This document shows positions 8,687 through 16,983 of a stretch of DNA of 17,133 nucleotides, piece after piece (within the stretch, counting starts at the first letter, position 1; every line of letters begins with the position of its first letter). The translations under genes were made by a program, and so were the position numbers. Under the pieces are notes generated by a model. That model was not told the origin of the DNA, ran no database searches, and saw nothing but the letters and a program-made list of their open reading frames with translations. Location of the stretch: NCBI GenBank assembly GCA_019911785.1, contig JAIOJM010000163.1, forward strand, positions 1 through 17,133, in the 5' to 3' direction. The stretch is from Sulfuricella sp. Its GTDB lineage: Bacteria; Pseudomonadota; Gammaproteobacteria; Burkholderiales; Sulfuricellaceae.

Positions 8687-9046
8687 TTAGGCAGCGAGGC
8701 GGGCTTTTACCTGATCCACGATGTGTGCAAAAGCGGGCTTGTCGAATACTGCCAGATCGGCCAGAACCTTGCGGTCCACTTCGATTGCAGCCTTCTTCAG
8801 ACCATTCATGAACACGCTGTAAGTCAGGCCCAGTTCGCGAGCTGCTGCGTTGATACGGACGATCCACAGTGCGCGGAATTGGCGCTTCTTCTGGCGACGG
8901 TCACGATAAGCATACTGACCGGCTTTCATCACCGCCTGTTTGGCGATGCGGTATACGTTCTTGCGGCGGCCGCGGAAGCCCTTGGCCTGTTCCAGAACTT
9001 TCTTGTGGCGCGCGCGCGCCGTTACACCACGTTTAACTCTTGGCAT
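8687..9046 (-). CDS. rplT: 50S ribosomal protein L20
   Basis: The 119-residue basic protein begins [20 protein letters not shown] and ends with [13 protein letters not shown], the full family length. It binds 23S rRNA early in large-subunit assembly; in E. coli it also represses rpmI-rplT translation by binding the leader. It follows rpmI by 12 nt with the strong ribosome site AAGGAGA in the gap. A strong terminator follows its stop. Confidence 0.99.
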   Translation of the reverse strand: MPRVKRGVTARARHKKVLEQAKGFRGRRKNVYRIAKQAVMKAGQYAYRDRRQKKRQFRALWIVRINAAARELGLTYSVFMNGLKKAAIEVDRKVLADLAVFDKPAFAHIVDQVKARLAA

Positions 9047-9058
9047 TTTTCAGTCTCC

Positions 9059-9256
9059 TTACGCGTAGGGCATCATGGAGCGAACCGACTTCATGTCGCT
9101 CGCACAAACCATCGTTGTACCGCGCAGCTGACGCTTGCGCTTGGTGGTTTTCTTGGTCAGGATGTGGCGCAGGTGGGAATGGGTGCGCTTGATACCGCCG
9201 CCACCCAGAGACTTGAAGCGCTTGGCAGCGCCGCTCTTGGTTTTCATCTTAGGCAT
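9059..9256 (-). CDS. rpmI: 50S ribosomal protein L35
   Basis: The 65-residue product starts [20 protein letters not shown] and contains the family core [19 protein letters not shown], ending SVRSMMPYA. The ATG at 9256 is chosen: AGGAG at 9263-9267 lies 6 nt upstream and the length matches bacterial L35. A TTG two codons upstream is possible but less likely. It is a component of the large ribosomal subunit, cotranscribed with infC and rplT. Confidence 0.98.
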   Translation of the reverse strand: MPKMKTKSGAAKRFKSLGGGGIKRTHSHLRHILTKKTTKRKRQLRGTTMVCASDMKSVRSMMPYA

Positions 9257-9282
9257 GTTCAACTCCTACATTTTAGCTTGAT

Positions 9283-9373
9283 GCCAGGCGCTCCCCTGCG
9301 GGGAAACTTGGTAGCCTGAACACCACTTGTTTTTAGCGGCCAACAAAACCGACCTGTTGACCGCCAAGTTCCT
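9283..9373 (-). promoter_or_regulatory. Structured infC-rpmI leader, possible L20 operator
   Basis: The 121-nt message between infC and rpmI can fold in several ways. GCGGTCAAC pairs with GTTGGCCGC (9336-9364, one G-U), GGAACTTGG (9365-9373) pairs over it with CCAAGTTTCC (9302-9311), and CCCC/GGGG (9293-9303) makes a small hairpin that competes for 9302-9303. A CAGGC/GCCTG stem (9285-9289 with 9314-9318) overlaps these. In E. coli, L20 represses from a pseudoknot in this interval; a similar role here is inference. Confidence 0.4.
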
Positions 9374-9377
9374 ACTA

Positions 9378-9896
9378 CTACTTCTTCTTCGGCGACAACA
9401 CCATCACCATCTGACGGCCTTCCATTTTCGGAAACTGCTCGACCGTACCGTGTTCCATCAAATCGGCCTCAACACGCTTGAGGAGCCGCAAGCCGATCTC
9501 CTGATGCGCCATCTCCCGACCGCGGAAACGCAGGGTGATCTTGCACTTGTCGCCCTCTTCCAGAAATTTGATCAGATTGCGCAGCTTGATCAGGTAATCG
9601 CCCTCGTCCGTTCCCGGACGGAATTTGATTTCCTTGACCTTGATCTGGATCTGCTTCAGCTTGGCTTCGTGCTGCTTCTTGCTTTCGCGGTATTTGAACT
9701 TGCCGTAATCCATCAAACGGCACACCGGCGGCTGGGCTTGCGGAGCGATCTCGACCAGGTCGATCTCGGCATCTTCCGCCATTTTCATGGCCACGGCCAG
9801 GCTGACTATGCCAAGCGGCTCACCTTCCACACCGACCAAACGAACCTCGGGCGCAGTAATTTCGCCATTGATTCGTGATTCTTTTTCCTGAGCGAT
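9378..9896 (-). CDS. infC: Translation initiation factor IF-3, apparent AUC start
   Basis: From the chosen start the product has 172 residues, close to the family length. It shows the N-terminal domain ([42 protein letters not shown] is the conserved end with Asp-Leu-Val-Glu), the linker helix, and the C-terminal domain ([42 protein letters not shown]). IF-3 binds the 30S subunit and rejects wrong start codons and initiator pairing. No ATG, GTG or TTG lies in frame at a suitable place: GGAGG is followed by 8 nt and ATC at 9894-9896, then GCTCAGGAA. Longer frames to the ATG at 9947 would run inside thrS and would include the Shine-Dalgarno sequence. IF-3 genes often use AUU or AUC so that IF-3 limits its own synthesis; this fits that pattern. 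Confidence 0.95.
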   Translation of the reverse strand: MAQEKESRINGEITAPEVRLVGVEGEPLGIVSLAVAMKMAEDAEIDLVEIAPQAQPPVCRLMDYGKFKYRESKKQHEAKLKQIQIKVKEIKFRPGTDEGDYLIKLRNLIKFLEEGDKCKITLRFRGREMAHQEIGLRLLKRVEADLMEHGTVEQFPKMEGRQMVMVLSPKKK

Positions 9897-9921
9897 AGCA
9901 AAAACCTCCAAGTTAAAAAAA

Positions 9922-11838
9922 TTAAACCGTGCCCACCCTCTCGGCAACCTCGCCCTTGAGCCGCTGAATCAACGCTTCCAGCGGCATCTGGCCCAGGTCT
10001 TCGCCCTTGCGGGTACGCACGGCAACCTGTTTCGAAGCCACCTCTTTATCCCCCACGATCAGGAGGTAAGGCAGCCTTTGCAAACTATGTTCCCGTATTT
10101 TATAGGTTATTTTCTCATTTCTCAAGTCCGCCTCGACGCGCAGACCATTCTTTCTGAGCTCGGCCACCACCTCGCGCGCATAATCCGCCTGGGCATCGGT
10201 GATATTCATCACCACCATCTGCTGCGGCGCCAGCCACATCGGGAAGGCCCCGGCGTAGTGCTCGATCAGGATGCCGATGAAGCGCTCCAGCGAGCCGAGG
10301 ATGGCGCGGTGCAGCATCACCGGCGTCTGCTTGGCGCTGTCTTCATTGATGTAGGTTGCGTCCAGCCGGCCCGGCATGGAGAAGTCCACCTGTATGGTGC
10401 CACACTGCCAGATGCGGTTCAGGCAGTCGCGCAGCGAGAATTCGATCTTCGGCCCGTAGAATGCGCCCTCGCCCGGCTGCAATTCAAAATCCAGACCCTT
10501 GCGCTTGAGCGCCGTTTCCAGAGCAGCCTCGGCCTTGTCCCACACTTCATCGGAGCCGACGCGCTGCTCCGGCCGGGTGGACAGCTTGACGACGATGTCG
10601 GCGAAACCGAATTCGGCATAGACCTTCTGCAGCAGATCGATGAAAGTCGCCACCTCGTCCTGGATCTGCGCTTCGGTGCAGAAAATATGGGCGTCGTCCT
10701 GGGTGAAGTTGCGCACCCGCATGATGCCGGCGAGCGTGCCGGAAGGCTCGTTGCGGTGGCAGGAGCCGAACTCGGCGAGACGCAGGGGCAGGTCGCGGTA
10801 GCTCTTCAGTCCCTGGTTGAACACCTGGATATGGCACGGGCAGTTCATCGGCTTGACCGCGTAGTCGCGGTTTTCCGAATGGGTGGTGAACATCATCGCC
10901 TGGAACTTGTCCCAGTGGCCGGATTTCTCCCACAGGGAACGGTCCACCACCTGCGGCGTGCGGATTTCCTGGTAGCCGTTGTCGCGGAACACGCCGCGCA
11001 TGTACTGCTCGACGATCTGGTAAAGCGTCCAGCCCCTGGGATGCCAGAACACCATGCCCGGCGCTTCTTCCTGGGTATGGAACAGGTCCAGCAGCTTGCC
11101 GATCTTGCGGTGGTCGCGCTTCTCGGCCTCTTCCAGGCGGTGCAGGTGGGCTTCCTGGTCTTCCTTCTTCGCCCAGGCGGTGCCGTACACGCGCGTCAGC
11201 ATTTCGTTCTTCGAATCGCCGCGCCAGTAGGCGCCGGCCACCTTCATCAGCTTGAACACCTTGAGCTTGGCCGTAGTAGGCACATGCGGGCCGCGGCACA
11301 GGTCGGTGAAATCGCCCTGGGTGTACAGCGACACATCCTCGTCGCTGGGAATGGATTCGATGATCTGCGCCTTGTACTGCTCGCCCAATCCCTTGAAGAA
11401 GGCGATGGCGTCGGAGCGCGGCAGCACCTTGCGCTCGACTTTCAGGTCGGCCTTGGCAAGCTCCGCCATTTTCTTTTCGATGGCCAGCAGGTCATCGGGC
11501 GTGAACGGACGCTTGTAGGAGAAATCGTAGAAGAAGCCATCCTCGATCACCGGGCCGATCGTGACCTGGGCATCCGGGAAGAGGGATTTTACGGCTTGCG
11601 CGAGGAGGTGCGCAGTGGAGTGGCGGATCACTTCCAGGCCTTCGGCATCCCGGTCGGTGACAATAGCCAGATCGCTATCGGCCTCGATGCGATGGGATGT
11701 ATCCACCAGCTTGCCGTCGACCTTGCCGGCCAGTGCCGCGCGCGCCAGGCCCGCACCGATGCTGGCGGCCACTTCGGCTACCGTTACTGGCTGATCGAAT
11801 TTGCGCTCGGAGCCATCAGGCAAGCGAATAACAGGCAT
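9922..11838 (-). CDS. thrS: Threonyl-tRNA synthetase
   Basis: The 638-residue protein matches E. coli ThrS (642) from the first residue, [20 protein letters not shown]. Domains: TGS (1-62), the editing domain with His73 and His77 ([10 protein letters not shown]) and Cys181/His185 (DLCRGPH) that clear mischarged serine, the class II catalytic core with zinc ligand Cys in MNCPCHIQ, and the C-terminal anticodon-binding domain ([20 protein letters not shown]). It charges tRNA-Thr. The ATG at 11838 has AGGA 5 nt upstream; the frame stays open upstream, but only into tRNA-Val. infC follows with about 25 nt between. A hairpin terminator lies only 22 nt upstream of the start. Confidence 0.98.
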   Translation of the reverse strand: MPVIRLPDGSERKFDQPVTVAEVAASIGAGLARAALAGKVDGKLVDTSHRIEADSDLAIVTDRDAEGLEVIRHSTAHLLAQAVKSLFPDAQVTIGPVIEDGFFYDFSYKRPFTPDDLLAIEKKMAELAKADLKVERKVLPRSDAIAFFKGLGEQYKAQIIESIPSDEDVSLYTQGDFTDLCRGPHVPTTAKLKVFKLMKVAGAYWRGDSKNEMLTRVYGTAWAKKEDQEAHLHRLEEAEKRDHRKIGKLLDLFHTQEEAPGMVFWHPRGWTLYQIVEQYMRGVFRDNGYQEIRTPQVVDRSLWEKSGHWDKFQAMMFTTHSENRDYAVKPMNCPCHIQVFNQGLKSYRDLPLRLAEFGSCHRNEPSGTLAGIMRVRNFTQDDAHIFCTEAQIQDEVATFIDLLQKVYAEFGFADIVVKLSTRPEQRVGSDEVWDKAEAALETALKRKGLDFELQPGEGAFYGPKIEFSLRDCLNRIWQCGTIQVDFSMPGRLDATYINEDSAKQTPVMLHRAILGSLERFIGILIEHYAGAFPMWLAPQQMVVMNITDAQADYAREVVAELRKNGLRVEADLRNEKITYKIREHSLQRLPYLLIVGDKEVASKQVAVRTRKGEDLGQMPLEALIQRLKGEVAERVGTV

Positions 11839-11850
11839 TTGAATCCTACC

Positions 11851-11876
11851 AAAACAAAAATGCGGCAAAGCCGCAC
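11851..11876 (-). terminator. Terminator-like hairpin between tRNA-Val and thrS
   Basis: On the minus strand TGCGGC pairs with GCCGCA around TTT (11861-11875), flanked by AAAAAG and followed by TTTTTGTTTT. It has the form of a rho-independent terminator. It ends tRNA-Val transcription, but thrS starts only 22 nt beyond, with no room for a separate promoter after it. Confidence 0.85.
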
Positions 11877-11888
11877 TTTTTAAGAATT

Positions 11889-11965
11889 TGGTAGGCGCGA
11901 TTGGACTCGAACCAACGACCCCCACCATGTCAAGGTGGTGCTCTAACCAGCTGAGCTACGCGCCT
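11889..11965 (-). tRNA. tRNA-Val (anticodon GAC)
   Basis: The minus strand gives a full cloverleaf: acceptor AGGCGCG (11959-11965) pairs with CGCGCCT, the D-arm contains AGCTCAGCTGGTTAGAGC, the anticodon stem CCACC/GGTGG encloses loop TTGACAT (anticodon GAC), and the T-arm holds GGTTCGAGTCC. A73 and an encoded CCA end are present. GAC reads GUC and GUU codons. A good promoter lies just upstream and a terminator-like hairpin just downstream, before thrS. Confidence 0.97.
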
Positions 11966-11980
11966 AAAAAACGAAACGGC

Positions 11981-12009
11981 ATTCTATCTTAGTTTGCCCG
12001 CCGTTTCAA
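11981..12009 (-). promoter_or_regulatory. Promoter of tRNA-Val
   Basis: On the minus strand TTGAAA (12004-12009) and TAGAAT (11981-11986) are 17 nt apart, ideal for sigma-70. Transcription would begin a few nucleotides before the tRNA. The GCCGTTTC discriminator is the same as at tRNA-Pro. Confidence 0.75.
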
Positions 12010-12077
12010 ATCGAGTTTTGCTGCTTTTACATTTGAACAAATTGCTCGTACTCGCCAGCATTTTTCCAATCCCGCAA

Positions 12078-13163
12078 TCAGCCGATGATTATCGGCTTGG
12101 CCGCTAGAGCCAAAAACCGGCGTAGGTTGCCGCCGTCGCGAACCGCCCATACGCGGAAGTGCCGTCCCCGCTTCTGGCCGACACCCACCGCGCCCTGGTC
12201 CAGGTAGAGCGCCCATGCCCAATCGGGTTCGAAGGCGCTGGTGGTGGCCGACCAGTAGGCCGCTTGCACCTCTTCGAATGGGTGGCCGGGCGGCAAGGCG
12301 GGGCTGTGCCGCGCGCAATCCACCAGGGATTCGAGTTCATTGATGTTCGGTAACCGCCATGGCCCCCACTCGCCGCCGGCGCCCAGGTTCAGCCCGGCGA
12401 CGGCGGCCAGCGCCTCGTCCCAGCTCACCGGATGGCGGGTGATGTCCGCGTCGCGTCGCCAGAAAAGCCCGGTCAGGCGGTCAAGGACGCTTTCGTCCCC
12501 GATCGCAAAGCGCGGCTGCGGCCAAGGGCGGCCGGTATGCGACTCTCCGTCCTGGCCGCTGCCGTGGCAGGGGATTTCCCGGCCCGCCACATCGTAACAA
12601 AGGGTCTGGCCGGTAGCGGGGACGGCGCCGTTGCCAATGCCACGCACCGGCCATAGCAGGAAAGACTGATCCTTGCCACCGTAAAACATACGCGCCCCCT
12701 CCAAGTGCACGTACCAGGCGTGGGCGGGGCTGATTGCCGCCGTGGTGGAACTCCAGTACCAGCCCGGAAAGACGTTGAGGAACGGATGCCCCTCCGGCAG
12801 GGCGGGCTTGCGGGTCTGGTGGCTGACCAGGCTGCGCAACTCGCGCCGGTTTGGCAGTCGCCAGTCCCCATAACCGAAGGCACATGCGCGATTCATCCGT
12901 TTCACGCGATCCAGGGCTTCCTGCCAGGTCATGGGGAACTCGCCGGGGTTGGCGTCGCACGTCCAGACCAGGCCGGTGAGCCGATCCAGGACGATTTCAC
13001 CCTGCCGCTCGTAGCGCGGCTGCGGCCACGGGATGCCGCGCCGGTATTCGGCATCCTGCCCGCTGCCGACACAGGGAATCTCATGACCGGCGGTGTCGTG
13101 GCAGGTCACCTGGCCGGTGGCGAGATAACCCGGCCAGGCGCTAGTGCCTGCTGCCGCGAACAT
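12078..13163 (-). CDS. Tandem DUF1566 (Lcl C-terminal-like) domain protein
   Basis: The 361-residue protein consists of two copies of one domain (about 16-175 and 184-344). Each copy runs TGQ...C.D..G.EIPC.GSGQD, WPQPRF/Y, a LDRLTGL.W stretch, GxWRLPN..EL.SLV, HPF, a YWS.TT stretch and W.V..., the hallmarks of DUF1566, a C-type-lectin-like fold found in surface and adhesion proteins. Within the N-terminal parts the two copies are strongly alike, so this looks like an internal duplication. Function is unknown; related folds bind ligands or act as variable proteins in diversity-generating systems, but no reverse transcriptase or template repeat is visible here. No signal peptide is evident. ATG 13163 (GGGA just upstream) gives a product starting beside domain 1; an in-frame ATG at 13241 would overlap the ATPase gene by 32 nt. 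The gene probably shares the metal operon transcript. Confidence 0.8.
   Translation of the reverse strand: MFAAAGTSAWPGYLATGQVTCHDTAGHEIPCVGSGQDAEYRRGIPWPQPRYERQGEIVLDRLTGLVWTCDANPGEFPMTWQEALDRVKRMNRACAFGYGDWRLPNRRELRSLVSHQTRKPALPEGHPFLNVFPGWYWSSTTAAISPAHAWYVHLEGARMFYGGKDQSFLLWPVRGIGNGAVPATGQTLCYDVAGREIPCHGSGQDGESHTGRPWPQPRFAIGDESVLDRLTGLFWRRDADITRHPVSWDEALAAVAGLNLGAGGEWGPWRLPNINELESLVDCARHSPALPPGHPFEEVQAAYWSATTSAFEPDWAWALYLDQGAVGVGQKRGRHFRVWAVRDGGNLRRFLALAAKPIIIG
12080..12097. repeat. Small hairpin at the end of the DUF1566 gene
   Basis: AGCCGAT pairs with ATCGGCT around GATT. It overlaps the stop codon of the DUF1566 gene and has no T-run, so it is at best a weak 3' end signal. Confidence 0.4.
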
Positions 13164-13209
13164 GCCTTTCCCGGGCTTCCATGGTTGCCTCTTCGATTTA
13201 CCGTGAAAT

Positions 13210-15615
13210 TCAAAGTTGCTGTTTTCGCAGCCGCAGCGCATTCATGATCACCGACACCGAACTGAAACTCATCGCGGCAGCGGCGATGATGGGCGAGAGC
13301 AGCAAGCCGAAGAACGGATACAGCACGCCTGCCGCAATGGGGATGCCGAGTACGTTGTAGATGAACGCAAAGAACAGGTTCTGGCGGATGTTGCGCATGG
13401 TGGCGCGGCTCAGGCGCAGCGCGCGCACGATGCCGCGCAGGTCACCCTTGACCAGGGTGATACCCGCGCTTTCCATCGCGACATCGGTGCCGGTGCCCAT
13501 CGCAATGCCCACTTGCGCCTGCGCCAATGCCGGAGCGTCGTTGATACCGTCTCCCGCCATCGCCACGATACGTCCCTGCGCTTGCAGTTGCTTGACGATG
13601 GAAGCCTTCTGTTCGGGCAGAACTTCCGCTTCGATCCGGTCTATGCCCAGCTTGCGCGCAACTGCTTCAGCCGTGGTGCGGTTATCCCCGGTCAGCATGA
13701 TGACCTGCACGCCTTCCTCATGCAGGGCGCGGATCGCATCCGTTGTGGAATCTTTGATTGGATCGGCCACCCCGATCAGTCCTGCCGCCCTGCCGTCAAT
13801 CGCCAGCAGCATCACTGTCTGGCCATCACCGCGCAGCGCCTCGGCGCGTGCGGGCAATTCGCCCGCAGCCATGTGCAATTCCTCGAACAGTTTGAGGTTA
13901 CCCAGTGCGACCGTGCGCTTCTCAACCGTCCCCGTCACGCCCTTGCCGGTGAATGATCGGAACTCGCTAACCGGTACAAGTGCCAATCCCTTTTCCTGCG
14001 CACCGTTCACGATCGCCGCCGCCAGCGAATGCTCGCTGGCGCGCTCCAGACTTGCACCCAGGCGCAACACTTCGCCTTCGTCGAATCCGGCAAGCGGAAT
14101 GACCGAGGTCAGTTTCGGTTTGCCTTCGGTCAATGTGCCGGTCTTGTCCACCACCAGCGTGTTGACCTTTTCCATGATCTCCAGCGCTTCGGCATTCTTG
14201 ATCAGCACACCGGCCAGCGCGCCGCGCCCTGTACCCACCATGATGGACATCGGCGTGGCCAGCCCCAGTGCGCAAGGGCAGGCGATGATCAGCACCGCCA
14301 CGGCGTTGACGACGGCGTGCGCCAGGCGCGGCTCCGGCCCCCAGATGCCCCATACTGCCAGGGTGGCGAGCGCAACCAGCACCACCGCCGGAACGAAATA
14401 ACCCGCAGTGACATCGGCCAGACGCTGGATCGGCGCGCGGCTGCGCTGCGCCTCGCTCACCATGTGCACAATCTGCGCCAGCAGGGTATCGGCGCCGACG
14501 CGCTCGGCACGCATCAATAAACTGCCCGTGCCGTTCACCGTGGCGCCGATCAGACGCGCGTCTGCGGTCTTCTCTACCGGAATGGATTCGCCGGTCACCA
14601 TCGATTCGTCCAGTGCGCTCGTTCCTTCCAGCACCACGCCGTCCACCGGCACCTTTTCGCCGGGGCGCACGCGCAGCACATCGCCCGGCTGCACTTGTTC
14701 AAGCGGAATGTCTTCCTCGCTGCCGCCGGCACGCACGATGCGAGCGGTTTTCGGCGCGAGGCCGAGCAGCATCTTGATCGCGGCGCTGGTCTGGCTGCGC
14801 GCCCGCAACTCCATCACCTGACCCAGTAACACCAGCGCCATAATGACCGCGGCGGCCTCGAAATAAACCGGCACCATGCCTGCCATGCCGCGCATGGTGG
14901 CCGGGAAAATCCCCGGCGCCAGCATCGCTACCACGCTGTAAGTCCATGCCACACCGACGCCGAGCGCAATCAGGCTGAACATGTTGAGGCTGCGGTTGAC
15001 CACGGAAGCCCAGCCGCGCTGGAATATCGGCCGGCCGCCCCACAGCACGACCGGTGTTGCCAGCGCGAATTCCAGCCATTGCAAAACAGGCATCGAAACG
15101 AAGTCGGGTATTGCTTGAGGAACAAGATCGGCAACCATCGCCATCAAAAAAACCGGCAAGGCCATGGCCGCGCTTGCCCAGAAGCGGCGCGTCATGTCGG
15201 CAAGCTCGGAATTGTCTTCCGTCGGCGCATTGCGCGGCTCCAACGCCATGCCGCATTTGGGGCAGTTACCCGGTTCGCTGCGCACCACTTCGGGGTGCAT
15301 CGGGCAAGTGTATTCGACAGCCGCCTTCGACGGCGGAGCGAGCGCTTCCAGAGTCATCCCGCACTTCGGGCAGTTTCCTGGCGATGGTCGGCGGATTTCC
15401 GGGTGCATCGGGCAGGTATAGATAACGTCGCTACCGGCGGGAGTCTGCGTGGCTGCCGCCGGCACAGTATCTGCGTTCGCGTAATTCGACGGCGCGGCCT
15501 GAAATTGATTGAGGCAGCGCGCAGAACAAAAATGGTACGTCTGTCCGCCGTAGCTGGCAGTATCCGCCGCACTTTTTTCGTCCACCGTCATGCCGCACAC
15601 CGGGTCGGTCGCCAT
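13210..15615 (-). CDS. P1B-type copper-exporting ATPase with YHS and two CPMHPE metal-binding modules
   Basis: The 801-residue protein starts with a YHS domain (about 3-46, DPVCGM and [11 protein letters not shown]) and two modules of the CPMHPE...CPKCGM type (about 66-90 and 102-126), which replace the usual HMA domain. The ATPase core follows: TGES (341-344), the metal-selective CPC (446-448), Asp490 in DKTGTLTEG as phosphorylation site, the SEHS variant of the SEHP nucleotide motif (527-530), GDGIND (688-693), and YN (753-754) and MSFSS (782-786) in the last helices. CPC with YN and MxxSS is the pattern of Cu(I) exporters of the CopA/SilP kind; silver is also possible. It should pump metal from cytoplasm to periplasm. 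AGGGGG precedes the ATG. It starts 8 nt after the small AF1514-like gene. Confidence 0.93.
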   Translation of the reverse strand: MATDPVCGMTVDEKSAADTASYGGQTYHFCSARCLNQFQAAPSNYANADTVPAAATQTPAGSDVIYTCPMHPEIRRPSPGNCPKCGMTLEALAPPSKAAVEYTCPMHPEVVRSEPGNCPKCGMALEPRNAPTEDNSELADMTRRFWASAAMALPVFLMAMVADLVPQAIPDFVSMPVLQWLEFALATPVVLWGGRPIFQRGWASVVNRSLNMFSLIALGVGVAWTYSVVAMLAPGIFPATMRGMAGMVPVYFEAAAVIMALVLLGQVMELRARSQTSAAIKMLLGLAPKTARIVRAGGSEEDIPLEQVQPGDVLRVRPGEKVPVDGVVLEGTSALDESMVTGESIPVEKTADARLIGATVNGTGSLLMRAERVGADTLLAQIVHMVSEAQRSRAPIQRLADVTAGYFVPAVVLVALATLAVWGIWGPEPRLAHAVVNAVAVLIIACPCALGLATPMSIMVGTGRGALAGVLIKNAEALEIMEKVNTLVVDKTGTLTEGKPKLTSVIPLAGFDEGEVLRLGASLERASEHSLAAAIVNGAQEKGLALVPVSEFRSFTGKGVTGTVEKRTVALGNLKLFEELHMAAGELPARAEALRGDGQTVMLLAIDGRAAGLIGVADPIKDSTTDAIRALHEEGVQVIMLTGDNRTTAEAVARKLGIDRIEAEVLPEQKASIVKQLQAQGRIVAMAGDGINDAPALAQAQVGIAMGTGTDVAMESAGITLVKGDLRGIVRALRLSRATMRNIRQNLFFAFIYNVLGIPIAAGVLYPFFGLLLSPIIAAAAMSFSSVSVIMNALRLRKQQL

Positions 15616-15623
15616 GGCGCCCC

Positions 15624-15902
15624 CTATACTGCCGACGCGAAAATGAAAACGTATTGGTGGTGATTGATATTTACCCTCAGTTCACCGCCGTGGCTTTCCG
15701 CATAGGCCAGCCATCCAGGCTTGTCCGTACATTCACTGGCGTCTGGATGCCCCTTGCCGGTCGCGCCGTCGTACCATGCCACCATCATCGCATCTGCCAT
15801 GACCTTCCCGGCAAGCAGGCCGGCCATGGCGCGGGCGCTGTCGAAATCCAGCTCCACGCCCTGCGTGGTGGCGTCAATGACACGCATGTGCTGGCCGTTC
15901 AT
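15624..15902 (-). CDS. Small AF1514-like (DUF5619-type) protein
   Basis: The 92-residue protein contains [33 protein letters not shown], a [16 protein letters not shown] stretch and a C-terminal [11 protein letters not shown] strand. This pattern is what I recall of the AF1514/DUF5619 family, a small alpha/beta fold of unknown function; the assignment rests on memory, not a search. It has no signal peptide, so it is cytoplasmic. The start ATG overlaps the stop of the Met-rich gene (ATGA), and the ATPase gene begins 8 nt after it, so translation is coupled within a metal operon. It could be a cytoplasmic accessory to copper export, but that is a guess from position. The 2-histidine NHH and one Cys in CTDKPG are candidate metal ligands. 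Confidence 0.8.
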   Translation of the reverse strand: MNGQHMRVIDATTQGVELDFDSARAMAGLLAGKVMADAMMVAWYDGATGKGHPDASECTDKPGWLAYAESHGGELRVNINHHQYVFIFASAV

Positions 15903-16396
15903 TTGGCCGGCATTGGCGGGGCTTGCGATTTCGTCATCTGCTCCATCATCATTTGCATCATGTCCATGCGTTTTTCCATCATGTTCATCCGGTTCATCGC
16001 GGCATCGGGGGCCGCCCCACCGCCCATCATGCCCATGCCACCGCCCATCATTCCGCCACCCATCATTCCGCCCTCCATCATGGGGCAGCCCATCATGTCG
16101 CCCATCATGCCCTTGCCGAGCATCATGTTTTCCCGCATGGTCTGCATGTGCTCCTGCAACAGCATTTGCCGCTCCTGGGGATTTTTTGCGCGGCCGATTT
16201 TGTCCAGTTGCGCCTGCATCTTCCTGGTATTTTCTTTCATGGTTCGCACGGATTTGTCTACGCTAGCAGGAGCAACAGGCGCCGCAGTGGTGGCGGATTG
16301 TGTTTTCGGTTGATCGGGATGGTGCGCGTCGTCGGCAAGGGCGGGGGCGGAAAGGATCGCGCTCAGCGCGATAACCGCCAGTTGAAGTTTGTTCAT
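15899..16396 (-). CDS. Secreted Met-rich probable metal-binding protein 2
   Basis: The 165-residue protein has a signal peptide (MNKLQLAVIALSAILSAPALA, cleavage near residue 21) and a short helical part (about 47-90, ENTRKMQAQLDKIGRAKNPQ). From residue 84 on, about 28 methionines cluster as MMGDMM, GGMMGGGMM and GMGMMGGG stretches, followed by a MEKRMDMMQMMMEQM helix. Such Met clusters bind Cu(I) or Ag(I) in periplasmic proteins, so periplasmic metal binding is inferred. It is a paralogue of the gene at 16465 (shared KNPQERQ..LLQEH.QTM / KDPKERQKLLQEHWQTM and MMQMMMEXM). A ribosome site AAGGAG precedes the ATG. Its stop overlaps the start of the AF1514-like gene. A named family is not recognised. 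Confidence 0.85.
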   Translation of the reverse strand: MNKLQLAVIALSAILSAPALADDAHHPDQPKTQSATTAAPVAPASVDKSVRTMKENTRKMQAQLDKIGRAKNPQERQMLLQEHMQTMRENMMLGKGMMGDMMGCPMMEGGMMGGGMMGGGMGMMGGGAAPDAAMNRMNMMEKRMDMMQMMMEQMTKSQAPPMPAK

Positions 16397-16425
16397 CGGA
16401 TTGCTCCTTTCGAGTCAAGTACAGG

Positions 16426-16458
16426 AAAAAATGCCCGCACCCTCGTGCGGTGCGGGCA
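16426..16458 (-). terminator. Intrinsic terminator between the two Met-rich genes
   Basis: On the minus strand TGCCCGCAC pairs with GTGCGGGCA (16432-16458) and is followed by TTTTTT. It lies just past the stop of the first Met-rich gene and before the second, so it may reduce expression of the ATPase part of the operon relative to that gene. Confidence 0.85.
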
Positions 16459-16464
16459 CTGCCG

Positions 16465-16944
16465 CTATTTCGAGGCAGGCGCGGTCTGGCCCTGGTGCTC
16501 GATCATGTTCTCCATCATCATCTGCATCATCTCCATGCGCCGTTCCATCATGCTCTGGCGGCAGGTAATGGCTTCCGGAGCGGCTCCCAGCGGACACCCC
16601 GCCGGCCCGGCCCCCATCATCGCGCCACCGCCTCTGGGCCCACGACCCATACCGCCGCCCATGCCCATGCCGCCGCCCATCATCCCCATTCCTTCATGCA
16701 TGGTCTGCCAGTGCTCCTGCAGCAGTTTTTGGCGTTCCTTCGGGTCCTTGGTTTGGCGGATTTTTCCCATTTGTTCCTGCATCTTTTTGTAGCGCTCCTG
16801 CATCGCGCCATACAACTTGTCCGTCTCCACGTCGGAGACAACCGGCTTTTTATCGGTTTTTGCCGCAGTTTCCGCAATGGCATAGGGCGCGCTCAAGGCA
16901 AGCGCAGTGAGGGTTGCGAACAGTAACGTATTGATCATCTTCAT
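16465..16944 (-). CDS. Secreted Met-rich probable metal-binding protein 1
   Basis: The 159-residue protein has a signal peptide (about 1-24, MKMINTLLFATLTALALSAP then YAIA), a charged helix (about 39-82, LYGAMQERYKKMQEQMGKIR), a Gly-Met-rich middle (GMGMMGGGMGMGGGMGRG) with Cys117 and Cys128, and a C-terminal Met helix (MMERRMEMMQMMMENMIEH). It is a paralogue of the protein at 15899 with the same layout, so periplasmic Cu(I)/Ag(I) binding is inferred. It resembles no CpxP/Spy motif such as LTxxQ. The ATG follows AAGGAG at good spacing and lies 39 nt after the SHOCT gene stop. A strong terminator follows it. Confidence 0.85.
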   Translation of the reverse strand: MKMINTLLFATLTALALSAPYAIAETAAKTDKKPVVSDVETDKLYGAMQERYKKMQEQMGKIRQTKDPKERQKLLQEHWQTMHEGMGMMGGGMGMGGGMGRGPRGGGAMMGAGPAGCPLGAAPEAITCRQSMMERRMEMMQMMMENMIEHQGQTAPASK

Positions 16945-16983
16945 CGCTTTTTCTCCTTGCTGGTTAATGTTGAAAGCACATCT

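Noticed and set aside
10078..11883. 601-codon plus-strand open frame opposite thrS
   Set aside because: It is the antisense shadow of thrS, which matches ThrRS over its full length; the frame shows no domain.
11889..11900. TAGGCGC in tRNA-Val as a third copy of the 27-bp module
   Set aside because: Only seven bases are shared and they belong to the acceptor stem of the tRNA.
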